A stretch of 64,000 nucleotides of DNA from Xanthoparmelia taractica (Eukaryota > Ascomycota > Lecanoromycetes > Lecanorales > Parmeliaceae), in the NCBI GenBank assembly GCA_033085395.1, contig JANQBS010000201.1, positions 1-64,000 of the forward strand, written 5' to 3'. Shown here one piece after another: positions 1 to 12,105 of this stretch (within the stretch, counting starts at the first letter, position 1; every line of letters starts with the position of its first letter). The notes beneath the pieces are model-generated. The model worked only from the letters and a program-made list of their open reading frames with translations, had not been told where the DNA came from and did not search any database. A program made the translations under genes and the position numbers.

Positions 1-1360
1 TAATTTTTTAAAAAAAGTTGAAAAAAAGTTGAAAACGACTATGTTCAACAGATACCACACCTTTCCGACCCGTAAAAATAACCGAGCAACTAGATCGCGG
101 CATAGTTGCCTCATCCTCCACCATAGGAATCAGAGATGGTACCGACATCCTACCCGGGGAGCGGTTGCCAGATAGGATTTCTTCAAAGAAGAATAATGAA
201 GAACGTATGTACTGCAATGGTACGATAAGTCTGCATTGAAAGATGGGAAGTGCAAGTCAAAAGTGCGAATATAATGGCCAAATAAATATTATTCTTTGCT
301 CGCAGAAGGCCTTCCACACTCCACACCCTCGGCTCCGCCTCATGAGGGGGGCCTCTCGCTTCCCAGTACGATCATTGGCTCGCACCCCCTACTTGCATGC
401 TGGCGTGCATAAGTACAACTGTCTGATAGCACGACTGACCTGCCTTTATCGCCAGGAAAGCAGACTTCCCAGCGTCTCAAGTTTTCTATGACGGTGTGGC
501 AGCATAATGGGGAGGCCTCCCGCTTTTCGCTTAGAATAGAGGCTCAGTTTCTTTTCATCTGATGTTTCATGCCTGATGCTGAAGAAGCTTTGAAGAAGAG
601 ATTTCGGAGCTTCAAGTCGCTTGCAGCTACAGATGGACTCGCTGCTGATACCAGTTTTGCCTGCAAATTCAATTTAGGGTTAGGGCTAGCACCAATGCTT
701 CCTTTTTAATTCTTACTGTACCACGTGTAGGTCGTACCACTATATAAAATGGTCACTATAGTTGTGTCCTCGTATATCTAGTCTAGAGAATATAAATATA
801 ACATTTTACCTTCTCTTTTAAGGCGATATTTAGAATTTCCGAGGTGATTTGGTAACTTTGAGTGGTGTATGTCTAGTGAAAGGGGGTGTACGCGTGGAAA
901 CTTGACTAGATGAATATAAATAATAGGTTTTCTTAATGGATTGACACAAAAAGAACAGACACCGCCAAAGCCAGGGTTCACGAGTCTACTTCGTACTCTC
1001 AAAAGACGAGGTCATGGGACTGAGTGGACTATCATAAGCCTAAACGCTTGTCTATGAACCCAAAGCATGCATGAAGAATTTGATTGCTGAGTAAAAGCAC
1101 TATGAGACAATGCCGAACCTGGACGAAACAACGACACCCGTCCCCATCATGCCACCTCCCATTACAAATGCCGAGGTCCTTGCTTCCAAGCCGAGAAGAT
1201 TCGCATCATAAGGATCCTCTAACGTTCGTAAAACCAATGATGACTGCACTAAGACACATATTGTATACGTAGACCTCATCAAAAGACAGGCCTTCCATCT
1301 TGACCACGGTGCAATCTTTCCCTACCCCCATGCTTCTATCTCTTTAGCAACACTATCGCT
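1..1360. other. Intergenic, no supported gene
   Basis: I see only short ORFs with no recognisable protein signature on either strand. Two tandem TTAGGG units lie at 674-685. That is the fungal telomere repeat unit, but two copies are too few to mean more than chance. The last few hundred bases probably hold the 3' UTR of the Ypt1 gene that ends at 1361. Confidence 0.5.
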
Positions 1361-2324
1361 TTAACAACACCCGCCCGCCGAACCCGACTGCACTCCCTGA
1401 CCTTGCCCAACTTGAACCGTGGGCTTGTTGTTGACGGTTGTCGTACCCATTCGCTCTTTAATCTGTCGGGCCATGGTCAAGAAGGCTTGTTCGACATTCG
1501 AGGCGTTCTTCGCGGATGTTTCTAGGAAGGGAATACCAAGGCTGTCGGCAAATTCCTGTATGTCCAGCACATGTCAGACTCGATCCTCCCGGGTACATTG
1601 ATGCCATCATCTGGTACGTACCTTTGCAACGGTGTACTCCACGACCTTCTTGTCCGACATATCACTCTTGTTGCCCACCAGCAGCTTATTCACACCTTCT
1701 GTAGCGTAGCGGTCAATTTCTTGAAGCCACTGCTTGACGTTGTTGAATGAATCCATATCTGTCACATCGTAGACGACGCAGATGCCATGTGCTCCCCGGT
1801 AGTAGGAGGATGTGATGGTCCGGAATCGTTCTTGGCCTGCGGTATCCCACTGGCATATATATCAGCGTCCGCAACTTGAACCGGATGACTGGTATGCATA
1901 CGATCTGAAGTTTGACGGTTTTGCCATCCAGTTCGATGGTTCGGATTTTCTGGTAGGCCCTGTCAGCCATATCCGTTCCGTGATCAAAGGGCGTTCTGAA
2001 AGCGCCATACAAAGTCAACACCAATGGTTGAGATATAACTCTCAGTGTATGTGTCATCGGCGAACCGCAGCAGCAAACAGGACTTTCCCACGCCGGAATC
2101 ACCGATAAGGAGGAGCTTGAAGAGGTAATCGTATCTGGAGAGAGGCGGTGATTAGCAAAGCTGCCATCCACCCAGCGGGCCTACGGCAAGCAAGGACTAG
2201 AGTCTTCTGCGAGACTAGCAATTTTCTTTTATGGGGAAGGCACCATAGGCTCTGCGAAGTCCATAGGTCAGCGTTCTGTGAGCCCCTGGATTCCATACTT
2301 CTCAACTTACTACTCTGGATTCAT
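1361..2324 (-). CDS. ypt1: Rab1/Ypt1-type secretory GTPase
   Basis: Small GTPase controlling ER-to-Golgi transport and autophagosome formation, membrane-bound by C-terminal prenylation. Five exons: 2324-2314, 2134-2011, 1949-1902, 1849-1622 and 1555-1361, giving 201 residues, the usual length for Ypt1. Visible motifs are the P-loop GDSGVGKS, switch I STIGVDF, WDTAGQERFRT, NKSD, ETSAKN and the double-cysteine end GGCC. The first exon is only 11 nt (MNP plus two bases of the Glu codon) and the start is fixed by the conserved MNPEYDYLFK. The next intron begins GTAGTA. The upstream aminopeptidase is on the same strand about 480 bp away. Family assignment is near certain from the almost invariant sequence. 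Regulation is not visible. Confidence 0.96.
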
Positions 2325-2805
2325 GGTAAGGGCCGAGATGTATGTTCGTGGGATAGATCTGAGAGAGAGGAGTTGTTGCTGAGACTTCAACGTAATATCA
2401 GATGTCACTGGTGAGCAGAGAAGGATGATGTTGGCGAGGATTCTCTATAACACTGCGGTAAGACACAGGCGTGACAGGAACATGAGTGCGCTAGTCCATA
2501 TTCGACTGGGGTGAAACAATCAGCCTTACAAGGCGCCGTGACCCGAGCCACATGAACATGATGACTTCGACTTCATACATTTTTGATCACCACCACTATA
2601 TTCATGTGTCATTTGCTCTAAAGTTATATACCTCAAGGCCAAAACTCGCCTTTGAGATTCACTCATTACCAGTCTTCAGACCATGCAGAGGATCGTGGCG
2701 AGATAACTGAGCATGGAATCGTTCACTTTTGACCCCTTTCCACCAATCCTTCTATGATTACGCTCATCTCGTCAATCATGTTATTTCACTTAGAACTCTC
2801 CATCC
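2325..2805. other. Intergenic between ypt1 and aminopeptidase
   Basis: This stretch between two same-strand genes should hold the 3' UTR of the aminopeptidase and the promoter and 5' UTR of ypt1. I see no conserved ORF, RNA gene or repeat in it. Confidence 0.4.
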
Positions 2806-5800
2806 TCAGGCGTAGCCATGCGTTTTGAGCCATTCCAGCACCAACGCTTCATCACGCTCCTTGTACTTTGCGTTTGCCTGCACAGCATCTGACACTTGTA
2901 CTAAGCCTCTGTCATAAGCCCTTGTATCCTTGTCTTTAAAGAATGCCGCGATGTCTTTCTCGACCTCGTGACTCGCGAATTTGGACAAACATGTCTTCAA
3001 ATAGCGATCCATGACGACCGCAGAATCTGAAAGTTTCTTGTTTACTGTATCCCAATTTTCCTTGATATACTGCCACAGGTCGTTGCGAACCTTGGAGTTC
3101 GCAGCTAGTGAGACCGAGCCAGTATGAACATCCTGAAGGGCGACCTTGTCGGAGAATTGGAAGTCGAGGAAGGATTTGACCAGGTCGTTTGTCTGTACTT
3201 TGCCTAGTGCTAACAAACAGGTTTCTTTTCCATCAATAGAGGTGGTACTGGTATATTCATTAAGAACGGCCTCATAAGCAGGCTTTCCTCCTTCGCGGAC
3301 CACGGTCTGGAAGACAGCTAGGCGGACACTGGGGTGCACCGCCGAGCGATCACCCTTCTGATAGGCCTCGAAGCGACGCTTTGCTTCGGCAATCGTCCTG
3401 ACTCGGATTTCAGCAACTACTTTAGTGTCTTGTGGCGCGAGAGGCTTACTTCTCGTGGCCTGCGTTGCTTGCAGTGCTTATCAACAGAGCGCGTAGCTGT
3501 CCTGTCAAGAAGTTCTCATTTGGCGCAAAGTCCCATCCTATCTCTTCGGTCGCTTTCGTAACTAGACGCAATGTAAACGCTTTGAGTCCGTTGGCGAGCG
3601 TCTCGTTATCCGCAAAGACGGACCGAATATTGGCAAGCGAGCTGATGATCTGGGACCAGACACTACGCCCGTTGTCAGTTTCCCGCGCTTGAATACTATC
3701 TAGCTAACATACGCTTTGTTCTTTTCGTCCTCGAACTTTTCGACTAGGACCAAGAACCCAGCTGTTGTACCTTGGCCAGCAACAGCCAATGCTGCAGCAT
3801 CTGCAACAAGACCAATTTTGTCCTCGGCACTAAGCTTGTGTCTCTCCTTGCCAAGCGATTCCAGTCTTGCCGGTGGGTAGTTGGTGCGGTAAAAGCCTAC
3901 TTGATCGCTGTTAAACTTGTAAAATGTCTCATTAACTTCACGGAGCGTCTGTTCTTTGACAGTCAAGGCCTCCGTGGCGGCTCCCGTTGCTTTTGGATCT
4001 GTCTTCAGACCTAGCGGAACCCACCACAGGGTCTCATCCTCTTCGTCCTTCAAATCTCCTGTCTGGAGGAAACGCGATTGGCGGACGCCAATTTGCCCGG
4101 GCTCTTCCGCGACAGTAACGACTGGAAAGCCAATCTTTCTGATCCATGGATCCTACGCAATCTCAATCAGACCTGAAGAAAGGCGTCACCGTGAGACAAA
4201 CCATGAAAACATTGACATCTTTTCCAGATGCTTCGCTCAACGCTGCCCAAAGATCGTTGGTGGTTGCGTTACCTAAGTGAACGTTAGCTGTACCACACAA
4301 ATTAAAAGGTGGGTGAGTCTACCATAAGCATGCTTCTTTAAGTACGCAGAGACTCCTTCCAAGAATGTCTGAACGCCTAGGTGACCAGACAACATCCTGA
4401 TCACCGAACTTCCTTTCAAATACGAGATCGCATCGAATATCTGCTCTACCTCGAGAGCATCCCGCACAGGAACTTCGATTGGATGGGAGGCTCGCAAAGA
4501 GTCCAAGTTCTGAGCGGTTTGCATGGCTTCGGTGACGAATTGGCTCCAAACCTCGTGATCGGGATATAGGTGGTTGACCGCCAGCCAGCCGACCCACGTT
4601 GCAAAGCCTTCGTTGAGCCACAATTCACTCCACCAATCCATGGTGACGAGATTACCAAACCATTGATGGGCGAGTTCGTGCGCTACTACGTATGCTACAC
4701 GATTTTTGTACTTAGCGTCTGATTGTTTCTCGTCGAAGAGGACAGCGGTCGTCCTATAGGTGACTAAGCCCCAGTTCTCCATAGCGCCGTGAGAAAACTC
4801 ATGTACCGCAAGAAGGTCCATCTTTGGTAGTGGATAATCGATCTTGAAGATATCAGAAAAGTAGTCCACTACTTGGTGGCAGTTCTCAAGAGCGAAGCGT
4901 CCCTGCTCCTTCAAACCTCTAGTAGTGTAGACCCTGCATGGTAGCTGCTTGCCTTTGTACTTTCTCTGTGTGAAGCCTTCCACGTACTCGAAGTCTCCAA
5001 AAGCCCACGCAAGAAGATAAGTACTCATCACTGGCGTTCTTTCGAAAACCACCTTTTGCAGGCCTTCTTTTCCTTGCTTGATCTCTTTCACAGGCATATT
5101 GCTAAGTGCTGTTTGATCCTCCGGGATTTCTATGCTGACATCGAATGTAGCTTTGAGATTTGGCTCGTCAAAGCATGGAAGAGCTCTTCTGGCTTCGCAA
5201 GATTCAAATTGTGTAGAGAACATGACATGGTGCTCGCCGTCCTTGGGGACAGACTTCGCGGGAGTAACTGTTGGCTTATACTTGGACCTGTAGAACCCGG
5301 CCATGCTGTTATTCATGGTACCAGCATATCGGATAGAGAGCACAGCATCATCAGAGGCACTGATATCCTCTGGAAAGACCAAGGTGGCACGCTGTAACTT
5401 CTCATTGTATAAGATATCTTTAGTCTTTTGACCTAAGCGGAATTAGTATGCAGTCACCTTTCTCGAGGTAGTATTGTGTTACTTGAGATTTCGCCCTCAT
5501 GGATCGTCAAATGATAAGCATTCAGGGTAATAGTCTTGGTCGCCGACTTGATATTGACTTGGATCTTTACGATCCCTTGGAAGCTAAAAGCACCACCAAG
5601 CTCAAGATCAAAGAGCTCGATGTTGTAATTGACAGGCTTGACACTGAGGTTGTCAATGAAAGAACCTTGCCATGGATGACAGAACGTACGTATCAGGCAA
5701 GATGCTTCGGTCTGCGGCAGCCATGGTGGTAATAGATCTGCGTCCAACCGTGATCGAAGTACAGGATGATTCTGAAAAATCGAAACGGTGCCTGGATGGT

Positions 5801-5985
5801 GAGAGACGCCTGGACAATAAGGTCCGGTAGATATGGTTGTGTTGACCAGGGAAGTCAGGACTGCCTCGGACCTGGAAGTGCAAAGAGTGGAGAAGAGCCG
5901 GCAATAGCCCGGTGGACTTTGGATTTGGAAGGTGGGTTTTCGGGAGCGTCTTACTTAGACCTCTACTACTGCGAGATAAAAGCAT
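2806..5985 (-). CDS. ape2: M1 family zinc aminopeptidase (Ape2/Aap1 type)
   Basis: Zinc metallopeptidase removing N-terminal residues from peptides. The substrate-anchoring GAMENWG motif and the zinc site HELAHQ followed by WLNEGF are both intact, and the ERAP1-like C-terminal domain ends at KTHGYA. About six or seven short introns are needed, including 5689-5644, which joins LPDT to VKPVNY, and 5482-5433 with a GTAACA donor. Two starts are plausible. ATG 5985 adds about 87 residues that begin LLSRSSRGLSK, rich in Arg, Ser and Leu and poor in acids, like a mitochondrial presequence. ATG 5724 (MAAADRS) gives the cytosolic length. Yeast Ape2 and Aap1 are related enzymes. Dual targeting from two starts is my inference. 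Confidence 0.93.
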
Positions 5986-6316
5986 GCAATGTTTCGTGTT
6001 TGGAGAACGCCGTGGACTGTGGTTGTATGGTAACGGGACAAGGGATCAATGTCTTGGCTGGAAGAGCAATACAAAAGTAACGAGCTTGAAAGTACTTTGA
6101 CACGGGCTATGTGCATAAGGTAGTGGGCATAGTTCAAATTCTAAGGCTTCATAGAGAGATCGATGGCATTGAACTAATCCTCGCCCCTGCGTTCCCTCAG
6201 ACAGACACCCCCAAGTCGCTAAATGCGAGCATACCACCCAACGATTCGCATAACGCCAACAATGCTGCCTTCCATTATCATACACGTCTACTGGGGTATC
6301 CACAGCCATATCATCT

Positions 6317-6905
6317 TTACAGTCGAACGTAGACGTCTACGCATGGCACTCTCCATTGCCTGGCCCCAAGAAAGCTCCTCATCCATCCCAGACCAATGCC
6401 GGTCCATTCCGCTTTGTATGCCATCTTTCTCTTCATCTCTTCCAAAGCAGCTCCTGCTAGGGCCGACGCCGTCTCGTTGATAGCCGTCACGAGAAAAGAC
6501 CCCTCCCCAATAACTCCGTCGGCATTCGAGGCCGACCAATCTGTAGCATTCGAGAAAGCACTCGACAGCGGTGAAGCAAGGTGTTTGGTCTCAAACCAGT
6601 TGCTATATATATCAAAGAGGCACTGGTCTCTCCAGGAGCAGGACGAAACAAATAGTATCAAGAGGAGGGCAGAGCAGTCTTGAAGGAATATCAGCTCCAT
6701 CGTCAATCTCGCCAAGTACAGGATTGGACGTACAGATGCATGGCCGATTGAGGAAGTAAGTGAGGATGAAGAAGGTCACGACGAATACCGGGCTCGCATT
6801 AGTCGGCAAGAATAGCAGAGGTACCCAAGCCCTTAAGCAGAACATTGCGAGAGGGGTCAGATCTTGGTTGTCGATTGGAGGGATAGGCGTGATAGCTCCG
6901 CTCAA
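6317..6905 (-). CDS. Hypothetical membrane protein, gene model uncertain
   Basis: Two overlapping minus-strand frames look coding but do not join cleanly. The upstream frame (6905-6612) has a hydrophobic stretch around PVFVVTFFILTYFL, typical of a membrane segment. The downstream frame (6715-6317) has ALLLILFVSSC followed by a soluble region with Asn and Trp residues and ends in VDVYVRL. An intron near 6680-6640 could link them, but I could not find a splice pair that keeps both frames. I do not recognise the family. It may be a small fungal membrane protein, a decayed gene or chance ORFs. Confidence 0.3.
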
Positions 6906-6999
6906 AGTTGGCAGAAACTTTGGGTGAGCCTAAAATAAACATGTATTGTATTCTATCCGAACAATACGCCGAAGTTGAGCCGATCAGGGGACGCTAAGA

Positions 7000-7763
7000 A
7001 TTAGAATAACGGGGCAAGTCTTGCGAGTGATATCAAACAGACAGAAGTCCCAAGAATCTGATATCCAGCCCGATCTTTAGCATCACATATACAAATCAAA
7101 GAGCCAGACAAGTCAAATATCCCCCTATTCGATACGTTGTGTTTGTTTGCCTTGATTTCCTTGGAGCCTACTGAAAAACATGCGTGATAAGAAGCAACAA
7201 GTACCTCAGGGAGTACAGAGACTCATCCACACTCCACCCCTTTCTCTCATTACGTTTCGTGACATCCAACGAAAATTATTCTTCCTCCAACAAGTGCCCC
7301 TACATTGATCTACTTCACTCCTACATCAGCCCTTGCGATAGTCACCAGCAGTCTTTCATTATTCGGCAGGCGTACCCTTACGCTGGCCTTGGTCAATCAC
7401 TGTCTAAAACATATCTCGGCTGACAGAATGAGCTATGCTTTGGCTTCCTCATCGCCTCAGTTCCCCAATTGAAATCGTCATCGCAAAGTAAGTATTCAAG
7501 CTTCAAACTCATTCAAGTATCTGTGAGTAGCATCTGCCTTTTAGTCAAATCCCATTTACTTAATGGTCCAGTCGACATCTCATCTCAACTTGGTGAGATA
7601 AGCCATCGCATGCCAGAGCAGATGAGCCGCTCCGAAGGCATCATCCATTACCTTCTCAGTCTGTCAGGTTTCGAAGTATTCACCCAATTTACCTTCTCGG
7701 CCCATTCCCAGTCCGAATCTTCGTACTTGAATAGCTTCAGCTCTCTTACATCACTACTTCACT
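7000..7763. other. Upstream region of SLIP-GC-like gene
   Basis: About 760 bp with only short ORFs. It probably contains the promoter and 5' UTR of the GTPase gene starting at 7764. A plus-strand ORF at 7469-7828 overlaps that start in another frame and has no recognisable signature. Confidence 0.4.
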
Positions 7764-10700
7764 ATGTCTTCGCACCAGACTCACTGGGACGATACGAGTC
7801 CGATACTCAAGTACGAGGCAATGTCTAGCCTAGATCATCAGAGTCTTCCAACGCCCGAATGCACAGACAAAATTCGAGCCCAGGATGAAGCGTTTTCTGA
7901 CAATAATGAAGACGACTTCGATGGGGGTGAGGAGTTCCGGGATCGAATGAATGCCATCAAAGACGGAGCCGACACAAAGTACAACCCCATGAGCGAACCA
8001 CTCCCAAATCTCCCAGCGTATCATCCTTCCTTCCTGAAGGCCGTGAGGTACTGTTCAGAATTGATGGAGGGTGCTGCTCCCGTCCTTAGGAACGGGGAGT
8101 ACAAAGATACTCGGATTCTGCAACTACTCGAAAAAGCATCGAACAGCACCAAATTTGAGTATCCAAAACCAAGGATAGTCGGTTTGATCGGCGATAGTGG
8201 AGTAGGGAAAAGCTCGCTCATCAACTGCCTTCTAGATACTCCCGATATCGCTCTTTCAGGCGCGAACGGTGAAGCTTGTACCAACGTGATCACGGAGTAC
8301 CATCAAGCGCAACTATCACAGAAGACACCATTCATGGTGGAGATCGCCCTGTTTGAACCAGCCACTGTGCAGCGCGTATTAGAGACTCGTCTTGGTTGGT
8401 ATCACTGCCACTTGCATGGATCCATATCAACAATGGATCAAGAAGAAATTGACGAACTGAACGCCCATGCCGAAACAGCGATCGAAACATTTCAAGCTTT
8501 ATTTGCGAACCGAGAGGAATTCAGTGATGAGGGGCGTACGAAAGAATTCTTTGAGCAGGCGCAATCGGCGTCCGATCCAAAGATGCTGCAAACTCTTTAT
8601 GGCTGGATTCAGGAGTACATCTCAAGATGTGGTGCTGAAGGTGGCATCATACGTCGATCCGCGTACGCTCCTGAGGAGCTTGTAAGTGAAATTGAGCCAT
8701 TTGTCAAGTCATGCAAGCATTTGCGTGACGAGAATGATTGCCATGTTCCCTCGCTATGGCCGTTGATCAAGCAAGTCAAGTAGTTTCTCTGAGCCCCGGT
8801 GATCTTAGACCATGCTAAGATGGCCAAGGGTGTTCTTGCATTCGCCGTTACTGAAGCGTGGTTTGATAATCGCGGATCTTCCAGGTAAGTGATGAATGGT
8901 CCCCAAGTTGCGTAGAAGGCGCTGAATATTCCACGTAAAGGTCTTTCAGATTCCAATAAAATCAGAACGAGAACGACGACCAGATATATGCGACGTTGTA
9001 ACTTCGGCGTGTTGGTAGCGCCCATCGCCCGTATACAAACGGACAACTTAGTTCAAAGACGACTTGGCGAGCTACACAGAATATTTGGATTTCGCAAGGC
9101 GCTACTTTGTTCAAAGATTGATGTAAGTCAGACGAGCACATGACCATACTGGACTGACCAGGCAGGATGTGCCTGCCAAACAGAGGCCTTCGGATCTTGA
9201 TGCCAATCCACAGGCCACCGAAGAGCATGAGAGACTAGTGGCAGGATACGAACATGTTCACAGGGAAAAGATTCATTTGACAAGCTTGAAAAAGAAAGTC
9301 AAAGGAAAAGAAAAGCAAGACTTGACGCGGAAGATCGCAGATTTAGAGTCGGTCCACCACATTTCCTTTGAGAAGAACGCTATAAGCATTGCAGGCTGAA
9401 TAAGAAGATCTACTCTGCGCTGTATGGATAATTGATGGTGGGCTTCGATGAAGACGCTTAGCTGACAAGTGCTCAGATTACGGGAAGGACTTATCCTGAT
9501 GAGGAATCAGAAGGTCACCTCAATAATACGTCAAAAGTATAGAAAACTCACGCAAGATCATACCCCACTGGTTGTCTTCGCGGTGTCCAACTCGGACTAC
9601 ATCAAGCATAAGGACGGTTATGATCTGTCCGAGGAAATCCCAGTCTCCGTCCGAACGACCGGTATACCGCATGTGCGTTATTCTTTATCGAAGCTGCCAG
9701 CGAGAAGCCGGCTCGATGCCCTAAAGCACTACTGTCATGGTACTGTGGAAGACCTCATCGGCTCGTTATACAATTGGAGCCAACAGTCTACAACCCAACG
9801 GCGAGTAGAACTTCAGAAACTGGTGGCACAACCACACGCAGTAAGAAAGCACCGCATTTGTTCGCATCTAACTGACAGACACTTGCATAGGTCGTGGGAG
9901 CTGAAATTGTGGAGTACGTTGCAGAGTTGAAGTCAGCCTTGGAAAGCTGCATTCTGCAGGAGTGTGGTGCGTTCTCCGCAACGCTGAATGTGTTATAGAA
10001 CACTGACCCGGACTAGAAAACCGCCAAGAAGCGTGGGTGGGAAACAGTGTCAAATTGTTCGAAAAATGGGCCGGAGAGGTAATCTGCGCTTTGTGTGCAG
10101 TAGAACCAGATAGCGCTGAATGAATGTAGTGGCATAGCGCGACCTTTGCGGCATGGTGTCGAAATGGCGGAGCACACAAGACCAAAAAACAGCCATACGT
10201 TAGTTGGAATGCGGAGATCCTGGGTCCGGTAACCAAAGATCTGACAACAGGTAAGATGCATTACTTAGCGAAGCTGAAATATCTGACTAAGCTAACGTAC
10301 GGGAATAGCCTGGCAGCTGTTTGATGAACGGGTTGCTACCGCTAAGGATAACTGCTTCACGGCCCTCGTTGGACTGGTTGATGGCATCGGCGAGGATCTT
10401 GCCGGTAAGCGGCTGCATACGCCTTCCGAAAAAGGTATATTGACTCGTATATAGCTGAAGAGGGCATCTCTATGGAGCCAATGGCTCCTTTCTTGTCCTC
10501 ACTTGCCTCGAAAAAGACATTATTGCGCAAATGCCTTGACATCTTCTCGGCAAAGGTTGATGCCATCAGCAGGTATAAACCTCCATCTTGTTCCTATGCA
10601 ATGCCCTAATGGCGACAGGGACACCAAACTAAACATTACTATGGACGACGAGGACCCAGATAATTCCCTGCTACAGGCAATGTCTCCACTTTACGACAAA

Positions 10701-11091
10701 TGTGCAAAGGTGACAGGTATGTCCGGCCATGTCTCAAAACCTGACTTTATACTGACCAGAGGACACAGGCAAGAACTTGCATACGCAAAGATGCACCTTA
10801 CTGAACGACGCAATGTCGAGAGGAGTGCCTTTCGCCGGCTTTTGTACAAATATCAAGAAGGCCATTGAGCAGGAGATTGATAGACAACAACCGGAGGTCT
10901 TGAGAGGCGTGCAGGGCGTCTTCAACATGATCCTTGAGGACTTCAATTCGACATTTACCGTTGAAGAAATACCAGATCCAAAGCGAGACGTCTTACGTTC
11001 CCAGATCCAACAATTCGTCGATGACGCAAAATTCATCATCAATGGACCCCTGGCGACTGAGCTCGCAACTGCCATGGCGGATTCGGAGTGA
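7764..11091 (+). CDS. SLIP-GC-like large P-loop GTPase
   Basis: Large GTPase resembling animal nuclear GTPase SLIP-GC and its many fungal relatives, whose function in fungi is not established. The P-loop GDSGVGKSS is near residue 140. The G3 motif DLPG lies just after the first intron, and LCSKIDD follows as the likely G4. Helical regions come next, including a Lys-rich coiled stretch (KKKVKGKEK), and the protein ends TAMADSE. At least ten short introns are needed. The first, 8780-8828 (GTAGTT donor), removes two apparent stops at 8781 and 8790 and restores KVFLHSPLLKRGLIIADLPG. A later one uses a GTCGGT donor near 9344. Downstream exons carry TFAAWCRNGG, KTLLRKCLDIF and PFAGFCTNIKK in succession. 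The gene reads as intact despite its broken appearance. Neighbouring accessory NTPases suggest a signalling or defence role, which is inference. Confidence 0.8.
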
Positions 11092-11687
11092 AAGAAGCAA
11101 GATACATTGTGTATGCTAGTAAGAGCACCGAGGATCCTGACACTAGCCCTCCACTCGGTCCCCTACTTCAGCCCTTATTTGCTATTGGGACAAAATGCGC
11201 ACATTGACTCTCAAGATGGCCATGAAGGACATCGTGCAAACTACGCAGCTTGAGCTGCAGACTCGCATTTGGGCCGAAAGCAGTCTTATAGATATAGAGG
11301 AACAAGGCAATTCGATAGAAATCTCATAACCGATGCCTGTGACCCCATTAAAACTTTCTGAGCTCTGATGCTTCGTAGACGTGATGTCTCATAGCTCGCG
11401 GCCCCCAAGCGTACTCAATGTTTTCCCTGTACGGCGTAAGACCTCGAGCGGAGACGCAAGGACTAGTAGACGAGTCATGACTATCAATCCCTGCCAATCT
11501 TCAGGTGGGCTGGTACTCCTTCACTGGCTGTACTTGTTGGCTACAGCAGAGGTTGACATTGGTAAGGTAAGTCTGGATACCGTATGCCCGGAAGCACGTG
11601 ACCTCAATCTTTAGCGTGAACGTCCCATCGTCAGAAAAGAATTTCTCCGCAAATATTACACCACCCACCACAAGACAATACCCCAAC
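11092..11687. other. Intergenic between GTPase gene and tom5
   Basis: About 600 bp holding the 3' end of the GTPase transcript and the tom5 promoter. ORFs here are short and not recognisable. Confidence 0.4.
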
Positions 11688-12105
11688 ATGTTCGGCGGAC
11701 GCAAGTACTTCACTCCCCTCATTCACGAGGACCCCCCTCCCCAACTAACAAAATCCAACAGCCCAAGAACCGCCCTCAAAGGCCGAGCTCAAGGTAACGC
11801 CTCCCCTCGTCCCGCCCCATCATAGTGCTGTAATTGCAATCGCGCTTTGGACAGGACAGGCGGTATATATATCTTAGCAACGCCATTTCACTAATACGTA
11901 CATCTCCTTCTACAGGCCGCCGAAGACGAAGCATTCCAAACCGTCAAGCAAGTCGCCGCGGCGAGCATACTGCTGTATCTCTGTAAGTTCAGTCCCTATT
12001 CAGTGAGGAAGGAGGAGGGTTGGGGGAGAAAGAAAAGAGGAAACGGTGGCTGATCGTGTGTGTATAGCTCCGTTTGTGATTGACTATGTGAGGAAGCTTG
12101 TATAA
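11688..12105 (+). CDS. tom5: Tom5-like small subunit of the mitochondrial TOM complex
   Basis: Tail-anchored small subunit of the outer-membrane translocase. Four exons, 11688-11700, 11762-11793, 11916-11982 and 12068-12105, give 49 residues. The protein starts MFGGPQEPPSKAELKAAE, then has a single membrane span near ASILLYLSPFVIDYV and a short basic tail RKLV. The first exon is 13 nt. The first intron (11701-11761) begins GCAAGT and ends ACAG with a CTAAC branch, so it is a GC-AG intron. The alternative GT donor two codons later leaves the frame wrong. The other two introns are GT-AG. No single ORF covers the gene, so simple ORF calling misses it. Identity rests on the MFGG start, the size and the membrane segment typical of fungal Tom5. 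Confidence 0.85.

Noticed and set aside
674..685. TTAGGGTTAGGG as a telomere or interstitial telomeric tract
   Set aside because: Only two units, with ordinary sequence on both sides.
8781..8792. Two in-frame stops (TAG, TGA) suggesting a SLIP-GC pseudogene
   Set aside because: They lie inside a 49-nt intron (8780-8828) whose removal restores the conserved sequence and the DLPG motif.
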